Origin: Candidatus Solirubrobacter pratensis
GTDB taxonomy: Bacteria > Actinomycetota > Thermoleophilia > Solirubrobacterales > Solirubrobacteraceae
Length of the DNA stretch: 64,000 nt
Direction of reading: 5' to 3'
NCBI RefSeq assembly: GCF_000425945.1
Contig: NZ_AUEK01000011.1
Span: 186,001 to 250,000 of the forward strand
The translations under genes and the position numbers were made by a program. Numbering within the stretch: the stretch's first letter is position 1; each line of letters starts with the position of its first letter. The notes beneath the pieces are model-generated. The model was not told where the DNA came from, made no database searches, and was given only the letters and a program-made list of their open reading frames with translations. Shown one piece after another: positions 7,286 to 15,429 of this stretch.

Positions 7286-9751
7286 TCACAGGCGCGGGTC
7301 GACGGGCTCTGACTCGAGCGCGAGCACGGCGAACACGCATTCGTGCACACGGTACAGCGGCTCACGGCGGACGAAGCGCTCGAGCGCCTCGATGCCGAGG
7401 GCGAACTCGCGCGCGGCCAGCGAGCGCTTGCGGCCCAGCGAGCGGGCGCGCAGGCGGTCGAGCTGAGCCGGGTACTCGGGGCCGTAGATGATGCGCAGGT
7501 ACTCGGGGCCGCGGCACTTGATGCCGGGTTGAGCGAGGCCTTTGCGACCGGTCGCGACGAACGAGGCCGGCTTGACGACCATCCCCTCGCCGCCGGCCGC
7601 GGTCAGCTCCTCCCACCACGCCGTGGCCTCGGCCTCCTGCGCGGGATCGGTGACGTCGACGAAGCGGCGCTCGGTCCGGCGGATCCACTCGGGGTCGGCC
7701 GCGACGAGCGCATCGGCGTGCTTCAGGTGCCACGCGTGCTCGCGGCCGGCGAACGCGCCGGACTCGGCGGCGAGCACGTGGAACGGAGCCACGCGCAGGT
7801 CCTCGAGGCCGGCGACGGGCCACGTGTAGCGACGGTACGCGTCGCTGTAGCGCTCCACGTGCTCGGCCCGGGTGCGCTGCCGGTCCAGGAGACCGCCCGC
7901 GTCCATCCCGCGCGCGACCGCCAGCTCGAGCGCCTGCGCGGCGGCGCCAAGGCTCGCGCGCGCGGCCGCGCCGACGGCGGCGTACTGGCGGCGGATCAGG
8001 TCCATTGCCTTCGCCGACCAGGGCAGCAGCTCGCAGTCGAGCACCACCCAGTCGGTCTGCAGGTCCTCCCACAGGCCGGCGGCGCCGATGGCCGCGCGCA
8101 GGCGCGCGAGCGCAGGCTCGGCGTCGTCGAGGAACGGCCGCCCGGTGCGGGTGTAGATCGCGCCGCTGCCGGCCGGCATGCCGAAGCGCTCGAGCGCGGC
8201 GCTCTCGTCGCGGCAGACGACCGCGATCGCCCGCGACCCCATGTGCTTCTCCTCGCACACGACGTGCGGGACGCCGGCCGCGCGGTACTCGGCGAAGACC
8301 TCGGCGGGGTGCTCGAGCAGGCCGGGGCGCGAGGAGGTGGCGGGCGGTGCCATCGTCGGCGGCAGGTACACGAGCCAGCGCGGATCGGTCGCGAAGCGGC
8401 TCATGGCCTCCAGGGCGCCCGCGGCATGCTCCTCACGCACCGTCACCTGGCGGCCGAGGCGCGTCTGCACGATCCGCTTGCCCGCGACGTCCTCGACGTC
8501 GAGCAGGAACGCGGGGCGCTCTGCCGGCGCGAGCGGCTTCGCCGGCTCGTAGTACATGCGCCGTGCGGGCACCGAGACGAGCTCGCGCTCAGGCCAGCGC
8601 AGCGCCGTGAGCGCGCCGCCGAACACGCAGCCGGTGTCGATGTTGATCGTGTTGTTGAGCCACTGCGGCTCCGCGACCGGCGTGTGGCCGTAGACGACCG
8701 CCGCGGGACCGCGGTAGTCGGCCGCCCAGGCCCCGCGGACCGGCAGGCCGTACTCATCCGTCTCGCCGGTGGTCTCGCCGTAGAGCGCGAAGTCGCGCAC
8801 GCGGCCGGAGGCGCGGCCTTGGTAGGCCTGCTTCATGCCGGCGTGGGCGACGACGAGCCGTCCGCCGTCGAGCACCGCGTGGCTGACGAGGCCGTCCAGG
8901 AAGTCGCGCGCCTGGTCGCGGAAGGCGTCCGGCTCGCGCTCCAGCTGGGCGAGCGTCTCGGCGAGGCCGTGCGTGATCTGCACGTTGCGGCCCTTGAGCT
9001 TGCGCACGAGCTTGGCGTCGTGGTTGCCGGGCAGGCAGATCGCGTCCGGCATGCCCATGACGAGCTTGAGCACGTCCGGGGTCGCGGGCCCGCGGTCGAC
9101 GTAGTCGCCGACGAACACCGGCCGGCGGCCGTCCGGGTGGCGCCCGTCGACGTAGCCGAGCTTGGTCAACAGCGCCTGGAGCTCCGCGTGGCAGCCGTGG
9201 ACGTCGCCGATGACGTCGAACGGCCCGTGCTCCGCGCTGCGGTCGGTCCACAGCGGGCTGCGCGAGATCACGGCGTCGTCTGTGTCCGTGAGCACCCACG
9301 TGCGGCGGAAGCCCTCGCGCTGGAGGTTGCGCAGCGAGCGCTCGAGCTCGGCGCGCTTGCGGCGCACGACGTGCGGGCCAAAGACGCGGTCGGGACGAGC
9401 GGCGTTGCGCTCGTGGCACAGGCGCTCCGGCGCGTCGAGCGCGATCGCGACCGCGAACAGGTCGTGCTCGCGCGCGAGCTCCAGCAGCGGCTTGCGCGAC
9501 TCACGTTGCACGTTCGTCGCGTCTATCACCGTCAGGCGGCCGTTGCGCAGCCGCCGGCGCGCGATCTCGTGGACCGCGAAGGCGTCCTTGGTCGCGCTCT
9601 GGTCGTTCTCGTCGTCGGCGACGAGGCCGCGGCAGGAGTCCGACGAGATGACCTCGGTCGGCTTGAAGTGGCGCTTGGTGAAGGTGCTCTTGCCCGAGCC
9701 GCTGGCGCCCATCAGGACGACAAGGCTCGGGCTGGGAAGGTCGATCCTCAT
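7286..9751 (-). CDS. pnkp: Polynucleotide kinase-phosphatase-ligase (Pnkp), RNA repair
   Basis: 821 residues from the ATG at 9751. Three catalytic modules in the order of bacterial Pnkp: a 5'-OH kinase with P-loop GASGSGKS at 15-22; a binuclear metallophosphatase with GDVHG 182-186, GDYVDRG 215-221, GNHD 242-245 and a later YGHTPV near 354-359 for 2',3'-phosphate removal; and an adenylyltransferase/ligase domain whose nucleophile is the lysine of EKHMGSR (Lys502). It heals and seals RNAs cut by ribotoxins, with 2'-O-methyl marking by Hen1. The start overlaps the Hen1 stop (ATGA). The long in-frame region upstream to 9934 is antisense-like and runs into hen1, so it is not part of the protein. 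Confidence 0.95.
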   Translation of the reverse strand: MRIDLPSPSLVVLMGASGSGKSTFTKRHFKPTEVISSDSCRGLVADDENDQSATKDAFAVHEIARRRLRNGRLTVIDATNVQRESRKPLLELAREHDLFAVAIALDAPERLCHERNAARPDRVFGPHVVRRKRAELERSLRNLQREGFRRTWVLTDTDDAVISRSPLWTDRSAEHGPFDVIGDVHGCHAELQALLTKLGYVDGRHPDGRRPVFVGDYVDRGPATPDVLKLVMGMPDAICLPGNHDAKLVRKLKGRNVQITHGLAETLAQLEREPDAFRDQARDFLDGLVSHAVLDGGRLVVAHAGMKQAYQGRASGRVRDFALYGETTGETDEYGLPVRGAWAADYRGPAAVVYGHTPVAEPQWLNNTINIDTGCVFGGALTALRWPERELVSVPARRMYYEPAKPLAPAERPAFLLDVEDVAGKRIVQTRLGRQVTVREEHAAGALEAMSRFATDPRWLVYLPPTMAPPATSSRPGLLEHPAEVFAEYRAAGVPHVVCEEKHMGSRAIAVVCRDESAALERFGMPAGSGAIYTRTGRPFLDDAEPALARLRAAIGAAGLWEDLQTDWVVLDCELLPWSAKAMDLIRRQYAAVGAAARASLGAAAQALELAVARGMDAGGLLDRQRTRAEHVERYSDAYRRYTWPVAGLEDLRVAPFHVLAAESGAFAGREHAWHLKHADALVAADPEWIRRTERRFVDVTDPAQEAEATAWWEELTAAGGEGMVVKPASFVATGRKGLAQPGIKCRGPEYLRIIYGPEYPAQLDRLRARSLGRKRSLAAREFALGIEALERFVRREPLYRVHECVFAVLALESEPVDPRL

Positions 9752-11094
9752 CGCTCGAACACCGCCATCTGGGTCGGAGGGCCGGCCTCGGGGTCCTCCG
9801 GGCCGACGGGGAGGTGACGCACGCGGTAGCCGTGCCGGCCGGCGACGCCGTCCGCCCACGCGGCGAACTCCGCGCGCGTCCACTCGAAGCGGTGGTCGGC
9901 GTGGCGGAACCGCCCGGCCGGCAGCGTCTCCCACATGCGGTTGTACTCCGCGTTGGGCGTCGTCACGACGACCGTGGCGGGCATGGCGGACGCGAAGACG
10001 TTCAGCTCGGCGGCCTCCAGGCGCGGCGGATCGAGGTGCTCGATCACCTCCACCAGGGCGGCGGCGTCGAAGCCCTGCAGGCGCCGGTCGCGGTACGTGA
10101 GCGGGCTCTGGATCAGGCGCACGCGGTCGTCGTGGCGCAGGTCGAGCTTGAGCCGCCGCGCGGCGATCTCCAGTGCCCGCGCGGACACGTCGACGCCGAC
10201 GATCTCGTCATAGCCGTCGCGCAGCAGGCGCTCGAGCAGGGCGCCGGCGCCGCAGCCGAGGTCCAGGACGCGGCGGGCCCCGGAGGCCTTGAGCACCGCC
10301 TGCACGCTGCCGAGCCGCTGGTCGCGCAGCGAGACGCGCTCCTCGAGTTGCTCCTCGCGCGGATCCTCGGTGACCGGCGCCGCCTCGTCGAGCGCGGCGA
10401 GCGCCGAGTGGTACAGCCGCCGCTCGTGCTTGAGATAGCGGCGCGCGATCAGATCGCGCTCGGGGTGCGCGGGCAGCCAGCCCTCGCCGCGACGCAGCAG
10501 CTTCCCGATCTCGCTCTCGTCGACCCAGTAGTGCTTCTCGTCGTCGAGCACGGGAAGCAGCACGTGGAGGTGGGTGAGGAGATCGGCGAGGCGGACGGTC
10601 GCGGTGAGGCGCAGCGCGACGTGGCGGCTCACGCCCCAGTCGAGCTCGAGCGCGAGCGGGGTGACCTCGACGCCGTAGCCGAGCGGCTCGAACAGCCGGC
10701 GCACGAGGCTTTCGCCGCCGCGGGCGGGGACGGCGGGCAGCTCGGCGACGAGCGGGATGGCGGTGCGCGCCAGCTCCTCCCGGCCCTTGCACGTGCCGTC
10801 CAGCGCGCTCTTGTACACGTGCGTGAGCGCGACGCTCAGCAGCGACGACGCGACGTACGGGCGATCATTGACGTACTGCGCGAGCGCGAACGAGCTCCTG
10901 CCTCTGCGCACCAGGCCGACCGGGTCGACCTCGAGCAGCAGCGCGGCGGTGCACCGCTCCTCGGACGCCTCGGGGTAGAAGACGTGGGCGGCGCCGAACG
11001 GCACCGTGAATCGCTGGACGCGGTCCGGGTGCTTGTGCAGCAGGTACCCGAGGTCGGTCGCGGGCCGATGCGTAGTGGTGAGCGAGAGCAGCAC
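9748..11094 (-). CDS. hen1: 3'-terminal RNA ribose 2'-O-methyltransferase Hen1
   Basis: 448 residues, GTG start. The N-terminal half (about 1-240) matches the bacterial Hen1 domain that activates the Pnkp ligase. The C-terminal half is a methyltransferase: motif I RVLDLGCGAGALLERL near 270, the metal-site pattern EVIEHL (E-x2-E-H), and a later FRHADHRFEW supplying another histidine. These are the residues by which Hen1 enzymes hold Mn2+ and mark the 3'-terminal ribose before ligation so the joined RNA resists a second cut. First gene of the operon; a -10-like TACGGT lies eight bases before the start. Confidence 0.95.
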   Translation of the reverse strand: MLLSLTTTHRPATDLGYLLHKHPDRVQRFTVPFGAAHVFYPEASEERCTAALLLEVDPVGLVRRGRSSFALAQYVNDRPYVASSLLSVALTHVYKSALDGTCKGREELARTAIPLVAELPAVPARGGESLVRRLFEPLGYGVEVTPLALELDWGVSRHVALRLTATVRLADLLTHLHVLLPVLDDEKHYWVDESEIGKLLRRGEGWLPAHPERDLIARRYLKHERRLYHSALAALDEAAPVTEDPREEQLEERVSLRDQRLGSVQAVLKASGARRVLDLGCGAGALLERLLRDGYDEIVGVDVSARALEIAARRLKLDLRHDDRVRLIQSPLTYRDRRLQGFDAAALVEVIEHLDPPRLEAAELNVFASAMPATVVVTTPNAEYNRMWETLPAGRFRHADHRFEWTRAEFAAWADGVAGRHGYRVRHLPVGPEDPEAGPPTQMAVFER

Positions 11095-11102
11095 GGCCCG
11101 GG

Positions 11103-11108
11103 ACCGTA
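11103..11108 (-). promoter_or_regulatory. -10-like hexamer TACGGT for hen1-pnkp operon
   Basis: Minus-strand TACGGT ends eight bases before the GTG at 11094. Confidence 0.5.
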
Positions 11109-11140
11109 GCGGGCGTTTTGCCCTGGGACCGGGTTCGAGC

Positions 11141-11146
11141 CATGAT
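11141..11146 (+). promoter_or_regulatory. -10-like hexamer CATGAT for methyltransferase 11154
   Basis: CATGAT is seven bases before the ATG at 11154; a weaker match than most in the set. Confidence 0.3.
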
Positions 11147-11153
11147 TGCCGTC

Positions 11154-11893
11154 ATGGCGGACCATCGCGAGACGACGCGGCGGCAGTTCGCGCTTCAGGC
11201 GGCGACCTTCGAGAGCCCGACGTACCTCTTCACCGACGAGCGCATCCTCGAGTGGATCTCGAGCCATGTGGACGTGCGCTCCGGCGACCGGGTGCTGGAC
11301 GTCGCCGGCGGCACCGGTGCGCTCGGGCGGCATCTGGTCGGTCGTGCGTCCTCCTGCGTGGTGCTCGACCTCGTCCCGGAGATGCTCGCCGCGGCGCCGA
11401 AGCGGCCCGACGTCCTCTACGTGCTCGGCGACGCCTCGGCGATGCCGTTCGCAGACGCGCAGTTCGACCTGGTCGTCTCGCGCTTCGCGGTCCACCACCT
11501 CGACGATCCGGTCGCGGCGTTCCGCGAGATGGCGCGGGTCGGGGTGGCGCGAGCGCGGGTCGCGATCGTCGACATGGTCGACGGCGGGTTCGCACACAAC
11601 GAGCTCGAGCGCCTGCGGGACCCGAGCCACGTCGCGGCGCTGAGCCGGGAGCGGCTGCTGGAGCTGGTGGGCGACGCGGGCTTCGACGCGGCGGTGGTCT
11701 CCGAGCACGAGCACCGGATCGACGCCGAGCGCTGGCTCGCGCAGGCACACGGCGCTCCGGAGCCTGTCCGCGAGGCGCTGCGGGCCGAGGCGTCGGGCGG
11801 CGCCGAGACGGGGTTGCGCGCACGGTTCGCCGGCGACGCGCTCGAGATCACGCAGACGTGGTCGTGGCGGGCGGGGTCAAGGCCGCGCGGTAG
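11154..11893 (+). CDS. UbiE/MenG-like methyltransferase with an apparent 3' frameshift
   Basis: Starts MADHRETTRRQFALQA and carries a class I SAM motif RVLDVAGGTGALGRHL, then VLDLVPEML and FDLVVSRFAVHHLDDP, the pattern of UbiE-type methyltransferases. The reading frame does not close where the family should end. After TQTWSWRAG it runs on through repeats as far as 14054. One extra G in the run at 11873-11876 would give WRAGVKAAR and a TAG at 11891-11893, a natural family-like ending of 246 residues. The length 11154-11893 is one base short of a whole number of codons, as expected. Either a real frameshift or a missed base in the read. Confidence 0.75.
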
Positions 11894-11913
11894 GTGGGTG
11901 GTGCGTCGCTTCG

Positions 11914-12160
11914 ACCTCGGGCGCGCGTTCCGGGTCGGCCGGCTCGGCGGGCTCGCGGCCACGGTCGGCCCACGCGCGGATCGTCCGCTCGTGCGCGGAC
12001 CTCGGGCGCGGGGCGTTCCGGGATCGGCGAACGGCGCGGGTAAGGGATGCGGGTCGATCCGGCTCGGCGGGCCGACGGTCGCGGACGGTCCGCTCGTGCG
12101 GGAACCTCGGGCGCGCGCGTTCCGGGATCGGCGAACGGTGCGGGTAAGGGATGGGGGCGG
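11914..12160. repeat. Imperfect direct repeats, three copies
   Basis: The phrase acctcgggcgcg followed by cgttccggg begins at 11914, 11999 and 12104. The last two copies also share gatcggcgaacgg and gcgggtaagggatg. The 85- and 105-base intervals show that the copies have diverged by insertions or deletions. Confidence 0.7.
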
Positions 12161-12230
12161 GCTGACGATCACGATCGATCATCGCGGTGGTGGGTTCGCG
12201 CATGTTCGATCATCCTCGCGCGGGTTCTCC

Positions 12231-12284
12231 GAGGGGTGCCTCACGAACCTTCGAACTATTCGAAGGTTTGTGAGGCACCCCCTC
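12231..12284. repeat. Long inverted repeat, about 25-bp stem with 3-base loop
   Basis: Arms 12231-12255 and 12259-12284 are complementary over about 25 positions with one bulge and one G-T pair; the loop is CTA. The inner part is CCTTCGAA/TTCGAAGG. There is no T-tract on either strand, so it is not a standard intrinsic terminator. Confidence 0.8.
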
Positions 12285-12519
12285 GCCTCGCGCCCCCGAA
12301 CGATCATGAACCGATCACGCGGCCCCGCGAACCCCGCCGGCAACCTGACCCGCTCCCTTACCAGCGCAGTTCGCCGGACCTGCCGGGCCGCGGGGAGAAG
12401 AGGCGCCGCACGCCGGGGGGTCGCGACGTGGCGAGCCGCGGCCGCGCGTGCGTCCGGCCACGGCCAGGCGGCGCGAGCGCAGCGAGGCGAGACGAGCGCG
12501 GCCGAGGCGCCACCCCGGC

Positions 12520-12768
12520 GCAGCGGACGAGACGAGGCGCGGCGCGCCCGGAGATCGGGACGCCGCGAGATCACCGCGCGCGAGGAGCGCGCGACCCGCG
12601 GCGCAGCGGACGAGACAAGGCGCGGCGCGCCCGGACATCGGGGCGCGGCGAGATCACCGCGCGCGCGGAGCGCGCGACTCGGACGCAGCGGACGAGACGA
12701 GGCGCGTTGCGCCCCGACATCGGGACGCGGCGGGAATCACGCGCGCGCGAGGAGCCGCCCGCGGAGCG
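12520..12768. repeat. 82/83-bp tandem repeat, three copies
   Basis: Units begin with gcagcggacgagac at 12520, 12603 and 12685, each followed by a shared middle (gatcggg or catcggg, then gagatcacc) and a GCGCGC-rich end that can fold back on itself. A period of 82-83 is not a multiple of three, which argues against coding. A shorter related piece lies near 12473. Confidence 0.75.
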
Positions 12769-13023
12769 CGACGGACCGCGCCGCCTCCCGGGTCAAGGTC
12801 GGCGTCTTCGCCGGGTCCGCGTCGGAGCACCGCCACCGCCCCGGCACCTGGCCGACCGCGGCTCTCGCTGCCGTCGCCGCTCGGCCTGGACATCGCGCCG
12901 GCACACCGGCGCGAACGACGCGCTGCGGGCTGGCGAACTGCACGCTGTCACCCACGAACCGCTCGGTACTGCATAGCGCCCCCGGTCGAGTCGGCGGCGG
13001 CTCCTCACCACTCGAGAAAGGCG

Positions 13024-13047
13024 AACGGCCCCGGAGACGGGGCCGTT
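13024..13047 (-). terminator. Terminator-like hairpin behind tRNA-Gln
   Basis: A 10-bp stem (aacggccccg pairing with its complement, GAGA loop) lies about 20 bases beyond the tRNA 3' end. T-rich bases follow on the plus strand (tttctct) and a short CCTTT on the minus strand. Confidence 0.6.
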
Positions 13048-13065
13048 TCTCTGTCTGCATGGGAG

Positions 13066-13137
13066 CTGCCGGGCAGGGACTCGAACCCCAACTACCAGAG
13101 CCAGAATCTGGCGTGCTGCCAATTACACCACCCGGCA
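13066..13137 (-). tRNA. tRNA-Gln (anticodon CTG)
   Basis: The minus strand folds as a 72-base cloverleaf. Acceptor arms are TGCCGGG (13137-13131) and CCCGGCA (13073-13067). The anticodon stem CCAGA/TCTGG holds the loop TTCTGGC with CTG at positions 34-36, and the T-arm contains GGTTCGAGTCC. The discriminator base is G. CCA is not encoded and must be added by the nucleotidyltransferase. It reads the glutamine codon CAG. Confidence 0.95.
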
Positions 13138-13152
13138 ACGTGTCGGCCGAGC

Positions 13153-13158
13153 AGTATA
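13153..13158 (-). promoter_or_regulatory. -10 box TATACT of the tRNA-Gln promoter
   Basis: Minus-strand TATACT lies 15 bases before the mature tRNA 5' end. No clear -35 is visible at normal spacing. Confidence 0.5.
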
Positions 13159-13289
13159 GGACCCAGGTACCCGGACGGTGCGGTCCGAAGTGCTTCCTGG
13201 AAGGTATGCTCAGCGCTACATTGGTGGAGGGAAGTGCCTTGGACGGTGAACAGGGCGCCTACACCTTCCGACAACGAGGGACGGCTCGA

Positions 13290-14054
13290 ATGGCGGACGC
13301 CGGAAACGGCTCAGTACAGCTCTTGGAGGCAGACCCTGAGCTCGCGCGTGGGCTGGATCCACGGCGCGTGCGCGAGGTCAGCCAGCGCTTGTTCGCGCGC
13401 GCGATCGACGTGCCACGTGGAACGTGGTCACCAGGCAGGGCACTCAGCGGCGGAAGCCAGCCGATAGGCCTGCTCGTGCTCGACGGACTGCTCGTGCGCG
13501 AAGCGATCGTCGGCGACCATCCGTGCGCGGAGCTGCTGGGTCCGGGCGACCTGCTCCGCGCCTGGGACGACCGCGACGCGGAGGTCCTGCTCCCGCGCAC
13601 CGTCGAGTGGGCCGCGCTCAGCGCCGTCCGCCTCGCCGTGATCGACCAGGCCCTCGCGGTGCGGGCCGCGCAGTGGCCTGAGATCTTCGCCTCGCTCGTG
13701 GAGCGCGCCGCCCGGCGCGCGGAGCGGCTGGTGGTGATGCAGGCGATCGCGCATCTCACGCGCGTGGACGACCGCCTGCTGGCGCTCCTGTGGTGCCTGG
13801 CGGAGCGCTGGGGCCGCGTGGCGCCAGGCGGCGTGGTCGTCTCGCTCCGGCTCCCCCACCGCACGCTCGCGGGCATGGTCGGCGCACGCCGGCCCTCCGT
13901 GACGACCGCGCTGGGCCAGCTGATCAGCCGCGGGGAGATCGAGCGCCGGCCCGACGGTGGCTGGCTGCTGCGCGGCGAGCCGCCCGAGGCGCGCCAGCGC
14001 CCGACGCACGACGCGCCGGGCACCACGTTCCACCCTCACTCCGCCTCCGCCTAG
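13290..14054 (+). CDS. Crp/Fnr-family transcription regulator
   Basis: 254 residues from the ATG at 13290. Residues about 40-130 fit a cupin-like cyclic-nucleotide-binding fold (PIGLLVLDGLLVREAIVG, then CAELLGPGDLLRAW), without a recognisable phosphate-binding cassette, so the effector is unknown. A long dimer helix follows, then a winged helix with LPHRTLAGMVGARRPSVTTA, the Crp-type recognition helix, and a wing GEIERRPDGGWLL. An alternative start is TTG 13239, which has a well-spaced GGAGGG. The frame is open far upstream only because the preceding repeats lack stop codons. The His/Pro-rich end may be disordered. Confidence 0.85.
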   Translation: MADAGNGSVQLLEADPELARGLDPRRVREVSQRLFARAIDVPRGTWSPGRALSGGSQPIGLLVLDGLLVREAIVGDHPCAELLGPGDLLRAWDDRDAEVLLPRTVEWAALSAVRLAVIDQALAVRAAQWPEIFASLVERAARRAERLVVMQAIAHLTRVDDRLLALLWCLAERWGRVAPGGVVVSLRLPHRTLAGMVGARRPSVTTALGQLISRGEIERRPDGGWLLRGEPPEARQRPTHDAPGTTFHPHSASA

Positions 14055-14081
14055 CTCGCGGAGTCAGAGAGACGCGCGAGT

Positions 14082-14265
14082 TCGCAACGGCGTTGCGAGC
14101 TCGCGCGGCGCCGGCCGAACTCGCCGCCGCATCGCCCCCTGGACGATGCGGCGGTGGCGACCCGCTCCCGGAAGGAGCGGGCCGCCGGCCGCTCGCGTCG
14201 CCAATGCCCACTGGGCCCAGGGCGGAGGGGTGCCCTTGTTTGCAGGCCGGACGCCTTGCGTCCGG
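14082..14265. repeat. Three small perfect hairpins in an intergenic gap
   Basis: In the 256-bp gap between the Crp-type gene and the trkA gene are three stems: TCGCAAC/GTTGCGA (14082-14098), CCCGCTCC/GGAGCGGG (14161-14181) and CCGGACGC/GCGTCCGG (14247-14265). None is followed by a T-tract. They may end both converging transcripts. Confidence 0.6.
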
Positions 14266-14310
14266 GCGACGGCGAGATCGTCTCGTAGCGAATGGTACGG
14301 GACGGACGCC

Positions 14311-14991
14311 TTATCCGCGTCCGTTTCCGCCCACAAATTGCGCCGTAATGTCTTGCTCGATCCCCGGATCGAGCACGACGAGGACCTCATCACCCGCCTC
14401 GACGACCGTATCGGCCTTCGGAACGAAGCCGGATCCGTTGCGCAGGACCGAGATCACGAGCGCTCCCTCGGGCAGTCCCATCTCGGCCACCGCGCGGCCC
14501 GCGGCGGGCGCGTCCTCGCTCACCACCAGCTCGATGATCTCGAGCCGCTCCTCGGGCAGGTCGAGCAGGTGGACGAGGCCGTAGCGCGGCACCTCGTGCT
14601 CGATCAGGCGCAGGATCAGGTCGGTGGCGCTGACCGCCGGCTGGATCCCGAGCAGCTTGAAGTGGTCCAGGTTCCGCGGGTTGTTGACGCGGGCGATGAT
14701 CCGCTCGCACAGGTACTTCTCCTTCGCGACCTGGCAGATCAGCAGGTTGTCCTCGTCGTCGCCGGTCACGGCGACCACCAGGTCGGCGCGCTGGATGCCG
14801 GCGCGCTCGAGCACCCACAGCTCGGTCGCGTCGCCGTACTGCACCGCGTGCTCGAGCTCCTGCTCGACGGTGAGGTAGCGGCGCCGGTCCTGCTCGATGC
14901 AGGTGACCTCGTGGCCCTTCTCGAGCAGCTCGCGCGCGAGGTTCCAGCCGACCTTGCCGGCGCCGGCGATGATCACGTAGAGACCGGCCAT
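14311..14991 (-). CDS. trkA: TrkA/RCK protein (K+ uptake regulator), full length
   Basis: 226 residues: an N-terminal RCK Rossmann domain with IIAGAGKVGWNLAREL binding NAD(H) or ATP, a DATEL and VTGDDEDNLL region typical of TrkA, and an RCK_C domain from about 140 (LVHLLDLPEERLEIIELVV) that in this family binds ligands such as c-di-AMP or nucleotides. Such proteins gate K+ transporters from the cytoplasm. Start and upstream stop share one base (TGATG). No TrkH/KtrB channel gene lies nearby; the neighbours upstream are two APC permeases, so its partner could be one of them. Confidence 0.9.
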   Translation of the reverse strand: MAGLYVIIAGAGKVGWNLARELLEKGHEVTCIEQDRRRYLTVEQELEHAVQYGDATELWVLERAGIQRADLVVAVTGDDEDNLLICQVAKEKYLCERIIARVNNPRNLDHFKLLGIQPAVSATDLILRLIEHEVPRYGLVHLLDLPEERLEIIELVVSEDAPAAGRAVAEMGLPEGALVISVLRNGSGFVPKADTVVEAGDEVLVVLDPGIEQDITAQFVGGNGRG

Positions 14992-15416
14992 CAGCGGTCC
15001 GCGAGCGCCGCCTGTTGAAGCTGCTCGATCGCGATCTGCGTCGGGCAGATGGTCTGCAGCCCCTGCTCGGAGTACCAGGCGGCGCGACGCGGGTCGAGCA
15101 CGCGCGCGATCACGCGGTCGACGCGGAAGCGCCGCTGCGCGATCTGCGCGACCACGAGGTTCGTATTGTCGCCGTTGGTCGAGGCGATGAAGACCTCGGC
15201 GTCCTCGATCCCGGCCTCGAGCAGCGCGTCGACCTCGAGCGCCGTCCCGATCGTGAAGCGGCCACCGGCCTCCTCCCAGGAGCGCCCGAGCTCCACGTCC
15301 AGGCGCTCATGCGACAGCGGATCCTCGTCGAGGACCGAGACGGTATGACCTTGTTGCAGCGCAGAGGTTGCGAGCGCCGACCCCACGCGGCCCGCTCCGA
15401 CGACCAGCACGAACAC
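14991..15416 (-). CDS. TrkA-N/RCK domain protein, single domain
   Basis: 141 residues, GTG start, giving FVLVVGAGRVGSALATSALQ with the GxGxxG nucleotide motif and an acidic residue (LDEDPL) at the end of the second strand. It has only the N-terminal RCK Rossmann domain; the ligand-binding RCK_C half is absent. It precedes the full-length TrkA and probably forms mixed octameric rings with it. It lies ten bases behind the second APC permease, and a TAGGCT hexamer overlapping that permease's stop may give an additional internal promoter. Confidence 0.88.
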   Translation of the reverse strand: MFVLVVGAGRVGSALATSALQQGHTVSVLDEDPLSHERLDVELGRSWEEAGGRFTIGTALEVDALLEAGIEDAEVFIASTNGDNTNLVVAQIAQRRFRVDRVIARVLDPRRAAWYSEQGLQTICPTQIAIEQLQQAALADR

Positions 15417-15423
15417 GAGCGAG

Positions 15424-15429
15424 AGCCTA
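15424..15429 (-). promoter_or_regulatory. -10-like hexamer TAGGCT before the first RCK gene
   Basis: Minus-strand TAGGCT, seven bases before the GTG at 15416. Its TAG is also the stop codon of the upstream permease, so this may be a coincidence. Confidence 0.35.

Larger units (their letters stand above)
11894..13065. other. 1.17-kb repeat-rich stretch without a convincing gene
   Basis: Between the methyltransferase and tRNA-Gln I see no believable coding region. All frames are open mainly because stop codons are rare at this base composition, and the translations are Arg/Ala/Gly-rich. The stretch holds two families of imperfect direct repeats (11914-12160 and 12520-12768), a strong inverted repeat (12231-12284) and, at its right end, the hairpin behind the tRNA. 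Confidence 0.7.

Noticed and set aside
7343..9817. Plus-strand frame of over 800 codons opposite pnkp.
   Set aside because: Shadow of a gene whose three catalytic domains are unmistakable on the other strand.
12520..12768. Repeat array resembling a CRISPR.
   Set aside because: Units of 82-83 bp are directly adjacent and diverged, with no unique spacers and no cas genes in the window.
11118..14054. One continuous 978-codon plus-strand frame joining the methyltransferase, the repeat region, the tRNA region and the Crp-type regulator.
   Set aside because: The two ends are ordinary separate families, the middle is Arg/Ala-rich repeat translation and includes the antisense of a tRNA. The frame is open only because stops are rare and one base seems to be missing near 11875.
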